A DNA stretch of 36,356 nucleotides, from the NCBI GenBank assembly GCA_030066215.1, contig JASJCA010000047.1:1-36356 (forward strand). The letters are read 5' to 3'. Below, one piece after another: positions 1 to 8,254 of the stretch. The translations under genes and the position numbers were made by a program. How positions within the stretch are numbered: the first letter of the stretch is position 1; each line of letters opens with the position of its first letter. The stretch comes from Rhodobacter sp. (GTDB lineage: Bacteria > Pseudomonadota > Alphaproteobacteria > Rhodobacterales > Rhodobacteraceae). Below the pieces are notes generated by a model, which worked only from the letters and a program-made list of their open reading frames with translations, made no database searches and was not told where the DNA came from.

Positions 1-225
1 TACGGGCTGCGCTACATGGGCACGCTTTACGGCATCGTGTTCTTCAGCCACCAATTGGGCTCGTTCCTCGGCGTCTGGCTGGGCGGGCGGATGTACGACG
101 CCTATGGCGACTACACCGCCGTCTGGTGGGTGGGCGTCGCCGTGGGTGCGTTCAGCGCCGTGGTGCACCTGCCGGTCAAGGAAACCCCGATCGACCGGCG
201 CGGCGCCACGCCGCAAGCCGCCTGA
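1..225 (+). CDS. MFS transporter, C-terminal fragment
   Basis: The frame is open from the first base and ends in TGA at 223-225, so only about the last 74 residues are present. The piece reads as the last one or two membrane helices of a major facilitator permease: a glycine-rich segment with FFSHQLGSFLGVWLGG, a short YDAYGDY loop, and a final hydrophobic helix (VWWVGVAVGAFSAVVHL) followed by a charged tail. The motif with a histidine-glutamine pair and GSFLGVWLGG is typical of the last helices of MFS proteins in the monocarboxylate/oxalate-formate-like and related groups. The substrate cannot be told from this fragment. The gene is cut by the window edge. It converges on the minus-strand gene that ends at 303. 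Confidence 0.75.
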   Translation, partial: YGLRYMGTLYGIVFFSHQLGSFLGVWLGGRMYDAYGDYTAVWWVGVAVGAFSAVVHLPVKETPIDRRGATPQAA

Positions 226-302
226 CGGCCCCGCTGCGCGTCGCGCCGCAAGACGCGGACCCCGGACCGGGCCGGGGGAAAACCAGCGGTGCCGCAGGCG
301 CC

Positions 303-1232
303 TCAATTCGGTCGACCGCCCCGCCAGCAGTCTAAAATGTAGCGGCTGGTCATAAGGTCCAGATGCGCCCCGCCGCCGTTCTTGAACAGGGTGATCTCGT
401 CGTCGCTCTTCCGTACGAAACCGCCGCCCGCGAGATCGTAGAAGTCGCCCAACACGTCGGCCTTGGAAATCGCCCCCGCCTCCAGTGGCGTTTTCAGCTC
501 GCCGATATGGCCCAGCACGGTCTCGCGGCTGTCGACAAAGATCCGCGACTGGCGCAGCGCCTCGTCGTCGGCCTCGCGCATGTCCGCCCGGTAGGCGCCG
601 ATCAGATCCAGGTGCTGCCCTGGCTGCAGCCATGCGCCGCGGATCACCGGCTCCAGCGACATCGTCGCACAGGCGATGATGTCGGCACGCTTCACGGCCG
701 CCTCCAGATCCTCGGCCACCGCCGCGCCGGGATAGGCCCCGGCCAGCCGCGCCGCCCGCGCGGGCGTTCGATTCCAGACAGTGAACTCGGCGCCTGGAAA
801 CCCGACCGAATATGCTTCGCGCAGTGAATGACCCACGGTCCCCGCGCCGACGATCAGCACCCGCTTGCTGTCTCTCCGCGCCAGCCGCAGCGCGCCCAGC
901 AGGCTGTCGCCCGCGGTCTTCCACTTCGTCACAAGGTGAAAGTCGATCAGCGCCTCGAGCGTCCCGTCCACATCGGAATAGAGCGCCACCCCGCCGTTCA
1001 CCGCCGGCTTGTCGTTCGCCGGGTTGCCGGGGAAGATCGTCGCGGTCTTCACCGCCACGCCCATGCCATCGATCCAGGCCGCCCGGCTCAGTACCGTGTC
1101 GGGATCGCGTTGCAGGAAGGTGTCGCCGACCTGCGCACGTGGCAACAGGTGCCCCGCCGCCAGCGCCTCTGTCAGCGCCTTCCAATCGAGCCGCGCCTCG
1201 CCCTCGGCAAACGGGATCACCGGAACCGTCAT
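303..1232 (-). CDS. Ornithine cyclodeaminase / mu-crystallin family protein
   Basis: A 309-residue NAD(P)-dependent imine-forming or imine-reducing enzyme of the ornithine cyclodeaminase/mu-crystallin fold. Visible marks are the N-terminal substrate region with VAVKTATIFPGNPA, the conserved K-TAGDSLLGA segment, and a Rossmann nucleotide motif VLIVGAGTVG near residue 125. The C-terminal DLAGG/DDEITLFKNGGGAHLDL block is diagnostic of the family. Length is normal for the family (310-350). The family includes ornithine cyclodeaminase, alanine dehydrogenase, ketimine reductase and iminosuccinate reductase (BhcD). No bhcABC or arginine-catabolism neighbours are seen, so the substrate is undecided. 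Its ATG overlaps the stop of the upstream HAD gene by 4 bases (ATGA), which suggests translational coupling. Family assignment is firm; the exact reaction is not. Confidence 0.85.
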   Translation of the reverse strand: MTVPVIPFAEGEARLDWKALTEALAAGHLLPRAQVGDTFLQRDPDTVLSRAAWIDGMGVAVKTATIFPGNPANDKPAVNGGVALYSDVDGTLEALIDFHLVTKWKTAGDSLLGALRLARRDSKRVLIVGAGTVGHSLREAYSVGFPGAEFTVWNRTPARAARLAGAYPGAAVAEDLEAAVKRADIIACATMSLEPVIRGAWLQPGQHLDLIGAYRADMREADDEALRQSRIFVDSRETVLGHIGELKTPLEAGAISKADVLGDFYDLAGGGFVRKSDDEITLFKNGGGAHLDLMTSRYILDCWRGGRPN

Positions 1233-1852
1233 GCCAAGGTGTCTTCTGCCGTCAACAGCCCATCGGCCAGAAGCCGCGCCGCCAGCCCCTCTGGCCCGTC
1301 AAAGATATGCCCCTGCCATCCCCGCGCCTCCGCCGCGGCGACATTCTGCGGTCTGTCGTCGATGAACAACAATCGGTCCGGCGCGACTCCGGTTTCAGTC
1401 TCTAAATGTGCATATATTGCCGGATCCGGCTTCATCGCTCCTATTCGCCCGGACACGAAACACCTGTCGAACTCCGCCAGTACGGGATAGAACGCTTGGG
1501 CCGACGCAAAGGTTCCGTCGCCGAAATTCGTCAGCGCAAAGACCGGCACGCGCCGTGCCTTGAGCGCCCGCAGCAACGCAGTCGAGCGCGGGATCTCGGG
1601 CGAGAACATTTCCAGCGCGTGGGTTTTCCAGATCAGGACTTGATCTCGCACGTCCGGATGCGCGGCAGCGAGCGCTTGGATTTCAAGCTCAAAATCGGCG
1701 CCCATGTCGATGCGCGTATTCATGGCCGCGAAGTCGACCCGTGCGAACAGGGCCTCGCGCGCCGCGCGCCCCAAAAGCCGGTCGAAGGGGCGCGTCGGAT
1801 GCCATTCCACCAGCACGTTGCCGATGTCGAACACCACCGCTTCGATTGCCAT
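1229..1852 (-). CDS. HAD-superfamily hydrolase (subfamily IA-like)
   Basis: A 207-residue haloacid-dehalogenase-fold phosphatase or dehalogenase. Motif I is VVFDIGNVLVEW: the first Asp is the nucleophile, but the usual second Asp (DxD) is replaced by Asn (DIGN), as in many YihX/epoxide-hydrolase-N-type HADs. Motif II is the ALTNF Thr, motif III the Lys in GAMKPDPAIY, and motif IV LLFIDDRPQNVAAAEARGW. The cap is the small helical type-C1 insertion after motif I. The ATG at 1852 was chosen over an in-frame GTG 12 bases upstream because a G-rich ribosome site fits it. The stop overlaps the start of the cyclodeaminase-like gene, so the two are probably one transcript. An octamer GTCTCTAA lies inside it (1398-1405). 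Substrate unknown. Confidence 0.85.
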   Translation of the reverse strand: MAIEAVVFDIGNVLVEWHPTRPFDRLLGRAAREALFARVDFAAMNTRIDMGADFELEIQALAAAHPDVRDQVLIWKTHALEMFSPEIPRSTALLRALKARRVPVFALTNFGDGTFASAQAFYPVLAEFDRCFVSGRIGAMKPDPAIYAHLETETGVAPDRLLFIDDRPQNVAAAEARGWQGHIFDGPEGLAARLLADGLLTAEDTLA

Positions 1853-1906
1853 CACCGCCCCCACACGCCATCTGGACCTGGGTTATACAACTCTCGAAGC
1901 GCGATG

Positions 1907-2881
1907 TCAGCGCCGATACCTTGCCCCTTGCAGCGCGCCTTGCACCGCCTCGCGCCACAACAGAAACAGCCCCGCGCCGACGATCAACACGATTCCGGTC
2001 CAGGCCACCGCATCGGGCCAATCGCCGAAAACCAGAACGCCCCAGAACACCGCCAGCGGCATTGCGGCATATTCAAACGGCGCCGCGAAGGCCGCCTCGC
2101 TGACCCGGTAGGCCTGGCTGATGAGAAACCCGCCGACCGAGATCAAGAGCCCCAAAAACCCAAGCAGCCACCAATCGCCTGGGGACGGCCAAACCCAGGC
2201 GCGTAACAGGAAGGACAACGCCCCGTCGCCGGGGTCCAAGCGCCCGTCGCCCACTGCCAGCCCGATGCCGCCGCTGACCAGGATGAACGTCGCCTGGATG
2301 TAGACCGACATCGTCGCGGCACTTTCGGTGGGGCCGATCAGGCGTGTGATCATGTGCAGGCCGGCATAGCCCACCGCCGCCGCCAGCGGCAGCAGCGCCG
2401 CCCATTGGAAGCTCTCGGCCCCGGGCCGCAGCATCACCACAACACCCGCCAGCCCGACCGCCACCGCCAGCCACCGCCGCGGGCCGACGATTTCGCCCAG
2501 GAACACCACCGAGAACACCGTGATCACAAGCGGCGCCACGAAGAACACCGCGACCGCGTCGGCCAGCGGCATCACCGCGAGGCCGAGGAAAAAGCTCATG
2601 TTGGCGAAGACGATGAAGCAGCCGCGCAGGATGTGCATACCCAACCGCCGGGTGCGGAGCAGCCGCCACCCGCCGCTCAGCGGCACGATCACCCCTAGCG
2701 TGAAGCAGCTGCCAACGGCGGCGCGGATCAGCACGATCTGGTGCAGCGCATAGTCGCCGCTGAGGAACTTGATCGCCACGTCGTTGACCGAAAAGCAGAA
2801 TGCCGCGCCCAAGGCGCAAAGCGCGCCGATCACGTTGGCACGGCGGGTGGCCGCGCCCGGGGGCGGCTCGACGGCGGACAT
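1907..2881 (-). CDS. DMT-family transporter with two EamA domains
   Basis: A 324-residue inner-membrane permease of the drug/metabolite transporter superfamily. Ten hydrophobic segments can be traced. They begin with IGALCALGAAFCFSVNDVAIKFL and end with a GIVLIVGAGLFLLWREAV helix, and form two EamA repeats of about 140 residues. The first repeat ends with the typical FLGEIVGPRRWLAVAVGLAGVVVMLRPG. The second ends with VFWGVLVFGDWPDAVAWTGIVLIVGAGL. Such proteins export amino acids or other small metabolites; nothing here identifies the substrate. Start at the ATG at 2881 (MSAVEPPP), since the longer in-frame start adds only a non-hydrophobic, unlike tail. It runs in the same direction as its neighbours with gaps of 54 and 32 bases. 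Confidence 0.85.
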   Translation of the reverse strand: MSAVEPPPGAATRRANVIGALCALGAAFCFSVNDVAIKFLSGDYALHQIVLIRAAVGSCFTLGVIVPLSGGWRLLRTRRLGMHILRGCFIVFANMSFFLGLAVMPLADAVAVFFVAPLVITVFSVVFLGEIVGPRRWLAVAVGLAGVVVMLRPGAESFQWAALLPLAAAVGYAGLHMITRLIGPTESAATMSVYIQATFILVSGGIGLAVGDGRLDPGDGALSFLLRAWVWPSPGDWWLLGFLGLLISVGGFLISQAYRVSEAAFAAPFEYAAMPLAVFWGVLVFGDWPDAVAWTGIVLIVGAGLFLLWREAVQGALQGARYRR

Positions 2882-2913
2882 GCGGGAACCTGATCGCACC
2901 GCGGCGCACCTGT

Positions 2914-3366
2914 CTACCCAGATTGTGTCGCCGCCTTGCGCAGCGCTCGTTCCAGCGCCGACAGAAATCGCGACCGGTCGGCCTTGGAGAACGCCCGCCC
3001 GCTGCCCTGCCGGAACGGATCGGCGGCGCGCAGGTCGGCCATCAGATCGCGGGTCGCCAGGGCATTGCCGATGTTGGCGGGCCCCAATTCCTCTCCGTTC
3101 GGCTTAACCACCACCGCTCCGGCCGCGACGCATCGCGCCGCCAGCGGAATGTCGGCCGTCACCACCACGTCGCCGGGCCCCGAACGGTCGGCGATCCAGA
3201 TATCCGCCGCGTCCGGCCCCTCCGCTACATAGACCATTTCGACCAGAGGGTTCGGCGACGGCCGGATCCCGCCATTCGACACCATTGCTACCTCGGTCTT
3301 GGCCCGGGTCGCCACACGCTCAACTTCCGTTTTCACCGGGCAGGCATCGGCATCGACATAGATCAT
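2914..3366 (-). CDS. YaiI/YqxD family protein (DUF188)
   Basis: A 150-residue conserved bacterial protein with the DUF188 fold, related to PIN/NYN-like nuclease folds. The hallmark N-terminus [12 protein letters not shown] with acidic residues near positions 5-7 is present. So are [12 protein letters not shown], the [22 protein letters not shown] block with its conserved Asp residues, and the late [20 protein letters not shown] and [20 protein letters not shown] motifs. The acidic constellation suggests metal-dependent nuclease chemistry, but no function is experimentally settled for this family as far as I know. The ATG at 3366 shares one base with the stop of the upstream glycosyltransferase (TGATG), so it is probably co-translated with it. 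Confidence 0.9.
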   Translation of the reverse strand: MIYVDADACPVKTEVERVATRAKTEVAMVSNGGIRPSPNPLVEMVYVAEGPDAADIWIADRSGPGDVVVTADIPLAARCVAAGAVVVKPNGEELGPANIGNALATRDLMADLRAADPFRQGSGRAFSKADRSRFLSALERALRKAATQSG

Positions 3367-4277
3367 CAATTCGGCCCGTGCCGCACGATCAACCGCGGCG
3401 GCATGAAGGCTCCGAACCCCAGCCCGGCAGCCTTCAGTGCAAAGCCCTCGGTCTCGATATGGAGCTGGTAGGGCACCTCCGGAAAGTCCGCCCCTGCCTC
3501 GATAACATCCCGCCGTATCAACAAATAGGTGCCGCCGACCGCGTGCAACGGCTCAATCCCGTGCGGGCTGTCCTGCGCCGGATAATGCCGGAAGAAACCG
3601 GTCGGCGGCTGATAAATGCCATCCCGAACGAACCGCCGCGCCATCCTGTCCGACACCGGCCGTGTATATAGGAACGAATTCCGATCGAAGATCTTTTCTT
3701 CGTCAAACCGCAGGCAATTGGCCACCAGGATCGGCGCGTCCCATTCCAGCGCCCGCTTCAGCGTCTCCGGCGGGATCACCGCCATATCGACATCGATAAA
3801 CAGAAAGAAACGCGCATTGGTCTCTAATCCAGCCTGAAGCAGCCGGTTTCGGCATGCCGCGATCCCCGCCCGGCGCTCGCGTTGAACCCCTTTCTGGGTG
3901 CGCCGGTCGCGCCGCAACGCCAGGTCCAGGTCCAGCTTGATCAGGTCGCTACTGGCGTAGTGCGCCGGTCGCGCCGCCAGCATGTCCGCCGCGCGGGCGT
4001 AGGTTGCATCCGTCGAGTCCCCCTCCAACAGCCGCAAATGCAGCTTGTCCTTGGGATAGTCCAACGCGTCGATCAGGCCAAAGTATCTGTCCAAGTCACT
4101 CTCGGCATCCTTGCAGGGCGTCAGGATCGCAACCCTTGGTGGGACGTCCGGCAAGGCTCGCCGTACCGGCAGAGAAAAGTCCGGGAACTCATGCGTGAAC
4201 ACACTGTATTGCGGATCTCGCTCCCGCGAGTCCCAGAATCGGGCCCACACTGTGTAGAGGTCTTTGAAGATGTCCAT
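3366..4277 (-). CDS. Anp1/Mnn9-like glycosyltransferase (GT62-type)
   Basis: A 303-residue soluble glycosyltransferase-A-fold protein with no signal peptide or membrane helix. It resembles the Anp1/Mnn9/Van1 family of yeast Golgi mannosyltransferases. The sequence has [27 protein letters not shown] (about 48-75), then [13 protein letters not shown] (about 81-93), then a basic helix with [13 protein letters not shown]. The metal-binding DxD is [16 protein letters not shown] (Asp162 and Asp164). A C-terminal [18 protein letters not shown] and a late [11 protein letters not shown]-type acceptor segment follow. The arrangement 'ILTPxxDA ... DSTD ... DxD' matches GT62 better than the common GT2 family. 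Sugar and acceptor are unknown, but a cytosolic glycan or glycolipid role is likely. The stop overlaps the DUF188 gene, and the gene starts 6 bases after the S-formylglutathione hydrolase stop. An octamer GTCTCTAA lies at 3820-3827. Confidence 0.75.
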   Translation of the reverse strand: MDIFKDLYTVWARFWDSRERDPQYSVFTHEFPDFSLPVRRALPDVPPRVAILTPCKDAESDLDRYFGLIDALDYPKDKLHLRLLEGDSTDATYARAADMLAARPAHYASSDLIKLDLDLALRRDRRTQKGVQRERRAGIAACRNRLLQAGLETNARFFLFIDVDMAVIPPETLKRALEWDAPILVANCLRFDEEKIFDRNSFLYTRPVSDRMARRFVRDGIYQPPTGFFRHYPAQDSPHGIEPLHAVGGTYLLIRRDVIEAGADFPEVPYQLHIETEGFALKAAGLGFGAFMPPRLIVRHGPN

Positions 4278-4283
4278 CGGGGC

Positions 4284-5114
4284 CTAGACGGCCATCGCCT
4301 CGGCGTGGAACGCCACGTGATCGGGCATGAAAGTGGCCACGAAGAAATACGAATGATCATAGCCGGGCTGCATCCGCACCACCGCCTGCTGCCGCCGCGC
4401 CGCGATCGCCTGGGCCAGAGTCTCAGGCCGCAGATAGTCCATGAACTGGTCGTCCGTCCCAGTGTCGATCAGCATCGGCCCGTCAAAGCCCTTCTCGGCC
4501 ATCAACAGGCTCGCGTCATGTGCCGCCCATTGTCCGTTGTCGGCGCCAAGATAGGCGGTCAGTTGCTTCTTGCCCCAGTCGCTCTTGGTCGGGTTGCAGA
4601 TCGGCGAGAAGGCACTGACGCTGCGAAACCGGCCCGGCAGCCGCATCGCCATGGTCAGCGCGCCGTGGCCGCCCATGGAATGGCCGGTGATCGCCTGGCG
4701 GTCAGGGTCCAGCGGGAATTCGCGGAACAGAATCGCGGGCAGTTCGTCGGTGACGTAATCCCACATCCGGAAATGGCTCGCCCAAGGCGGCAGGGTGGCG
4801 TTGACGTAGAACCCCGCGCCCTGGCCCAAATCGTAGGCCTCGTCGTCGGCCACGCCCTCGCCCCGGGGCGAGGTGTCGGGGAAGACCACCGCGATCCCCG
4901 CCTCGGCAGCCCAGGCCTGCGCGCCAGCCTTCACCATGGCGTTTTCATGCGTGCAGGTCAGGCCGGAGAGGTACCACATCACGGGCACCTCGGCCTCTTT
5001 GGCCTGGGGCGGCAGGTAAAGCCCGAAGGTCATGGTGCAATTCGTGGTCTCGGCGGCATGGGTGTAGACCCCCTGCACCCCGCCGAAACAGGCGTTTTCG
5101 GAACTCGTCTCCAT
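4284..5114 (-). CDS. fghA: S-formylglutathione hydrolase
   Basis: A 276-residue esterase-D-type alpha/beta hydrolase that splits S-formylglutathione to formate and glutathione, the last step of glutathione-dependent formaldehyde oxidation in the cytosol. The nucleophile elbow GHSMGGHGAL has Ser at about 146. The oxyanion loop YLSGLTCTHEN and the FPDTSPRG and GAGFYVNAT motifs are family hallmarks. Asp of DTGTDDQF and His of YDHSYFF complete the triad. Length is exactly typical. The partner dehydrogenase gene lies at 9068-10180, separated by five unrelated genes, rather than adjacent as in many relatives. A GGAGG-like ribosome site precedes the ATG. Confidence 0.95.
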   Translation of the reverse strand: METSSENACFGGVQGVYTHAAETTNCTMTFGLYLPPQAKEAEVPVMWYLSGLTCTHENAMVKAGAQAWAAEAGIAVVFPDTSPRGEGVADDEAYDLGQGAGFYVNATLPPWASHFRMWDYVTDELPAILFREFPLDPDRQAITGHSMGGHGALTMAMRLPGRFRSVSAFSPICNPTKSDWGKKQLTAYLGADNGQWAAHDASLLMAEKGFDGPMLIDTGTDDQFMDYLRPETLAQAIAARRQQAVVRMQPGYDHSYFFVATFMPDHVAFHAEAMAV

Positions 5115-5144
5115 GGCGGCCTCCTGACTGACCCGGGCCCAGGG

Positions 5145-6086
5145 CTACTGGAAGGCCACGCGCTCGGCAAGCCAGGCCAGCACCAGCGACACCGTCACGA
5201 TGCTGGCCGCCGTCGAGATCAGGATCGTGGCCGACACCCGCTGCGGGGCGACACCGTAATGCTGGGCGATAATGTAGATGTTTCCTGCCGTTGGCAGCGC
5301 CGCGCTCGCGATCATGACCGCCGCGGCGTATGGCTCCAACGGCCAGACTACCAGCGCCGCCAACGCAATCGCCGCCGGATGCAGCACCAGTTTGGCGAAA
5401 GACAGCCAACCCGCAACCACCATTCGCTCCGCGGACTTGCTTGCCAACGATGCGCCGATGGCAAACAAGGCTCCTGGAGTGGCCGCCGCGCCGAGGATCG
5501 CTAGAAACTCGTTGATCGGCACCGGGATCGGCACCGCCAGCGCCGAGACCGTGAAGCCTAGGAAGATCGACACCAGCATCGGGTTGGTCACGATGCCCCG
5601 GACCACGGTCTTCGCGATGGAATAGACCGACCCCTCGCCGCGGCTACCGGTGATCAGCACCACGATCAGCGTGCCGAAGATCAACAGATCCACCGCCAGC
5701 ATCATCATGATGAAGCCCACCGCCGCCTCGCCCATCAGAAGGGCCAGCATCGGGATGCCCAAAAACCCGATATTGCCGATCACCGCGCATTGCGCCTCGA
5801 CCGCGCCTTCGGCCACCGGGATGCCACGCCACAAGGCGACCGCGTTGGCGATCAGGTAGACGAAGGCGGTGGCCCAAAGATAGACGGCCATGAATTTGGG
5901 ATCGAAGACCTCGCCGAAGCTGAGGTTGGCCGAGAACCGGAACAGCATCGCCGACAGCGCAAAGTAGAACACGAACTTGGTCAGCGCTGCCGCGGCGGCC
6001 TCGGAAAAGAACTTGGTCGCCGCCGCCAAATAGCCGACGCCGATCAGCAGAAAAAACGGCAGGGTCTTGAGGAAGATCTCGACCAT
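5145..6086 (-). CDS. AEC-family (auxin efflux carrier-type) permease
   Basis: A 313-residue inner-membrane protein with about ten hydrophobic segments in two halves, separated by a short charged loop (TGSRGEGSVYSIAKTV). The sequence GVGYLAAATKFFSEAAAAALTKFVFYFALSAMLF at the start is characteristic of bacterial AEC permeases. So are IGNIGFLGIPMLALLMGE in the middle and SAALPTAGNIYIIAQHYG near the end. AEC permeases move organic anions such as malate or malonate, or other metabolites. No ligand can be read from the sequence. It starts 106 bases after the stop of the pilin-like gene on the same strand, and its stop is 30 bases upstream of fghA's start. Confidence 0.88.
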   Translation of the reverse strand: MVEIFLKTLPFFLLIGVGYLAAATKFFSEAAAAALTKFVFYFALSAMLFRFSANLSFGEVFDPKFMAVYLWATAFVYLIANAVALWRGIPVAEGAVEAQCAVIGNIGFLGIPMLALLMGEAAVGFIMMMLAVDLLIFGTLIVVLITGSRGEGSVYSIAKTVVRGIVTNPMLVSIFLGFTVSALAVPIPVPINEFLAILGAAATPGALFAIGASLASKSAERMVVAGWLSFAKLVLHPAAIALAALVVWPLEPYAAAVMIASAALPTAGNIYIIAQHYGVAPQRVSATILISTAASIVTVSLVLAWLAERVAFQ

Positions 6087-6192
6087 GCAAGCGCCTTAGC
6101 ACCCCAACGACACTTGCGGAATGCCGGACGCGCGACATGCCAAAGGCGCGGCCCATTCGGACCGCGCCCTTGTTTCATTCAGGAATCCGCGC

Positions 6193-6384
6193 CTAGTAGG
6201 ATGATACGCCGCGCGCGTCCATCGTCGAGGCGATGGTGTCGCTGTAGTCGTCCGTCGCGCCGCCCAGCGTGATCATCACCGCGAGCGCGATGCCCACTAC
6301 GGCAGCGGTAATCACGACCCAATCGACGGTGATCGCCCCGTCCTCATCCCGCAAAAACGGCCCCGTCAAGTTCTTCAATTGCAT
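6193..6384 (-). CDS. Small Flp-type (type IVb) pilin-like protein
   Basis: A 63-residue protein: a short hydrophilic leader (MQLKNLTGPFLRDEDG), then AITVDWVVITAAVVGIALAVMITLGG as one long hydrophobic helix, then a short polar tail ending in SSY. This is the architecture of Flp/Fap pilins of Tad systems, with Gly before the mature end as the prepilin-peptidase site (DEDG/AITV). Position +5 of the mature part is Asp rather than the usual Glu. No tad/cpa secretion genes are in the window, so it may be an orphan copy served by a Tad locus elsewhere. It could instead be a small membrane protein. The flanks of 130 and 106 bases hold no other gene that I can see. Confidence 0.75.
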   Translation of the reverse strand: MQLKNLTGPFLRDEDGAITVDWVVITAAVVGIALAVMITLGGATDDYSDTIASTMDARGVSSY

Positions 6385-6515
6385 GGTGTCACCCGGTTCA
6401 TTTCAACTCACCGTCCCCTTCTGCGCATCAAAAATGGCGATTTTAGGGCTCTGTTGCGGAACGGGAAACTTTGCGAGGCATTTTCGGCAAATTCGAGCGG
6501 TCGCGGGGTGGCCCG

Positions 6516-7493
6516 CTATCCCGCGCCGATCAAGGCGCCGGCGGCAAAGACCAACGCGCCGCCCAGCACAACCTGGAACGTCGCGCGCAAAAACGGCGTC
6601 TCCATGAACTTGTTCTGGATCCAGACGATCGCCCAAAGTTCGACGAACACCACGACGATCGCGATCACCGTCGCGGTCCAGAAATCGGGGATCAAGTAGG
6701 GCAAGGCGTGTCCCAGCCCGCCGATCGTGGTCATGATGCCCGAGGCGAACCCGCGCTTCACCGGCGATCCGCGGCCGCTGAGCTCGCCATCGTCCGACGC
6801 GGCCTCGGTGAAGCCCATCGAGATTCCTGCGCCGACCGAGGCCGCGAGCCCGACCAGAAACGTCGTGTGGGTGTCCTGGGTGGCGAACGCGGTGGCGAAG
6901 ATCGGCGCCAGCGTCGACACCGACCCGTCCATCAGCCCCGCCAGACCGGGCTGCACCCAGGTCAGCAGGAACTGCCGCTTCGCGGTCCGGTCCTCCTGGT
7001 CGCGCGTCTCGTCGTCCAGATGCGCCTCGGCCAGCTTGTCGGCCTTGTCGCTGTGCCCCGCCTCGGCCGCCGCCAGATCGCCCAAGAGCTTGCGGGTCTC
7101 GGCATCCTGGGTCCGCGCCGCCGCCTTGCGATAGAACGCCTCGGCCTCGCGCTCCATCGCTTCGGCCTCGTCGCGCATCCGGTCGAGCCCGAGGTTTTCG
7201 ACCAGCCACACCGGGCGCCGCGCATAAAAGCCCGACACATGCTCGCGCCGAATCAGCGGGATGACGTCGCCGAATCGTCTCTGATGCAGCTCGATCAGCT
7301 TGCGCCGGTGCACGTCCTCCTCTTCGGCCATGCCGTCGAACACCGCCGCGCTGCCGGCATAGTCCTCGCGCAGCCGCTCGGCATACATCCGGTAGATCCG
7401 CGCATCGTCCTCTTCCGACGAAATCGCAAGCGCCAGGATTTCCTGCTCGCTGAGGTCACTGAACCGCCTGCGGCTCGACACACCCGGAATCAT
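6516..7493 (-). CDS. mbfA: MbfA-like rubrerythrin-VIT1 iron exporter
   Basis: A 325-residue fusion of an N-terminal ferritin-like (rubrerythrin-type) di-iron domain (about 10-165) and a C-terminal VIT1/CCC1 membrane domain (about 175-325). The soluble domain has the two ExxH motifs, EEEDVH (about 57-62) and EAGH (about 145-148), plus further acidic helices. The membrane part has QPGLAGLMDGSVSTLAPIFATAF, the GAGISMGFTEAASDDGE motif and three more helices. In Agrobacterium and Bradyrhizobium this architecture (membrane-bound ferritin A) exports iron and protects against iron and peroxide stress, and is repressed by Irr. A matching iron box sits 14 bases upstream of the ATG. Length and domain order are typical. 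Confidence 0.92.
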   Translation of the reverse strand: MIPGVSSRRRFSDLSEQEILALAISSEEDDARIYRMYAERLREDYAGSAAVFDGMAEEEDVHRRKLIELHQRRFGDVIPLIRREHVSGFYARRPVWLVENLGLDRMRDEAEAMEREAEAFYRKAAARTQDAETRKLLGDLAAAEAGHSDKADKLAEAHLDDETRDQEDRTAKRQFLLTWVQPGLAGLMDGSVSTLAPIFATAFATQDTHTTFLVGLAASVGAGISMGFTEAASDDGELSGRGSPVKRGFASGIMTTIGGLGHALPYLIPDFWTATVIAIVVVFVELWAIVWIQNKFMETPFLRATFQVVLGGALVFAAGALIGAG

Positions 7494-7507
7494 CGCCCAC
7501 CTCTTCC

Positions 7508-7523
7508 TTAGAACGCTTCTAAA
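7508..7523 (-). promoter_or_regulatory. Irr-type iron control element (ICE box) of mbfA
   Basis: TTAGAA-CGC-TTCTAA is a perfect 6+6 inverted repeat with a 3-base centre, followed by one more A. It matches the alphaproteobacterial Irr/ICE consensus TTTAGAA-N3-TTCTAAA except for one outer base. It lies 14 bases upstream of the mbfA ATG, where a bound repressor would block transcription. mbfA is a known Irr target in rhizobia. The site is read directly; binding by Irr is inferred. Confidence 0.85.
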
Positions 7524-7568
7524 CTAGCCGCCTTCCGTCCCGCCGCAAGCCCCACCTTGCCCGAACTG

Positions 7569-7580
7569 AACCGTTCGGTT
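7569..7580 (+). promoter_or_regulatory. Probable TetR self-operator
   Basis: AACCG-TT-CGGTT is an inverted repeat that runs straight into a TATATT-like -10 element, 32 bases before the start of the TetR gene. Its shape and location are those of a TetR-family operator that represses its own promoter. It may also affect the diverging mbfA gene 75 bases away. Assignment is by position and symmetry only. Confidence 0.55.
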
Positions 7581-7612
7581 TATATTCCTTCCCTGGGGTC
7601 TGGCGGGGCGAC

Positions 7613-8254
7613 ATGAACATCCAATCATCGCGCATCAAAAAGGGCCGAAAGTTCGACCAGGTGATCGACGGCGCCCGTCAGGTGTTCCTTGCCGACGGGT
7701 ATGAGGGCGCCAGTGTCGACGACATCGCCCGCGCCGCCGGTGTATCTAAGGCCACGCTCTACGCCTACATCCCCGACAAGCGGCTTCTCTTCATGGAAGT
7801 CGCCAAGATGGAATGCCAGCGCCAGGCCGACGCCGCAATCGCGCGGATGCAGATGTCCGGCCCGGCGGCGGAGGTTCTGTTCGAAGCGGCGAGCCAGATG
7901 GTCCGGTTCTTCCTTTCCGATTTCGGCCGCCAGACCTTCCGCATCGCCGTCGCCGAGTCCGAGCGCTTCCCCGAGATCGGCCGCGAATTCTACAACGCCG
8001 GGCCGACGATCGCCCGCAACGCCCTGACCGCCTATCTGCGTGAGCGCATCGCCGCCGGAGAGCTGGTCATCGACGACATCGACCTCGCCGCCGACCAATT
8101 CATCGAGCTCTGTAAGGCCGGCGTTCACACCAAGATGATGATGGGCGTGAAGATCGACTTCACCGATGCTGAGATCAACCGGGTGATCAGTGGGGCGGTG
8201 GACACCTTTCTGGCGCGGTATGGCGAAACAAAGGTTAGTCAGACTTCGGTCTGA
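7613..8254 (+). CDS. TetR/AcrR-family transcriptional regulator
   Basis: A 213-residue repressor with an N-terminal TetR helix-turn-helix at about residues 16-60 (VIDGARQVFLADGYEGASVDDIARAAGVSKATLYAYIPDKRLLF, cited in pieces as ARQVFLADGYEGAS and VDDIARAAGVSKATLYAY). A helical ligand/dimerisation domain follows (C-terminal TetR_C type with MVRFFLSDFGRQTFRIAVAE). The ligand is not predictable. The gene diverges from mbfA and is preceded by a small inverted repeat that overlaps its likely -10 region, so it probably represses itself. Its last 20 bases overlap the 3' end of the convergent NYN gene. Length is typical. Confidence 0.92.
   Translation: MNIQSSRIKKGRKFDQVIDGARQVFLADGYEGASVDDIARAAGVSKATLYAYIPDKRLLFMEVAKMECQRQADAAIARMQMSGPAAEVLFEAASQMVRFFLSDFGRQTFRIAVAESERFPEIGREFYNAGPTIARNALTAYLRERIAAGELVIDDIDLAADQFIELCKAGVHTKMMMGVKIDFTDAEINRVISGAVDTFLARYGETKVSQTSV

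Noticed and set aside
226-302. CCCCGG/CCGGGG hairpin after the first MFS gene
   Set aside because: Short stem in very GC-rich DNA and no T run, so a terminator cannot be claimed.
3882-5504. 540-codon plus-strand frame across the glycosyltransferase and fghA region
   Set aside because: It is a GC-rich shadow frame with Arg/His/Gln bias and no family match; the minus-strand genes are unambiguous.
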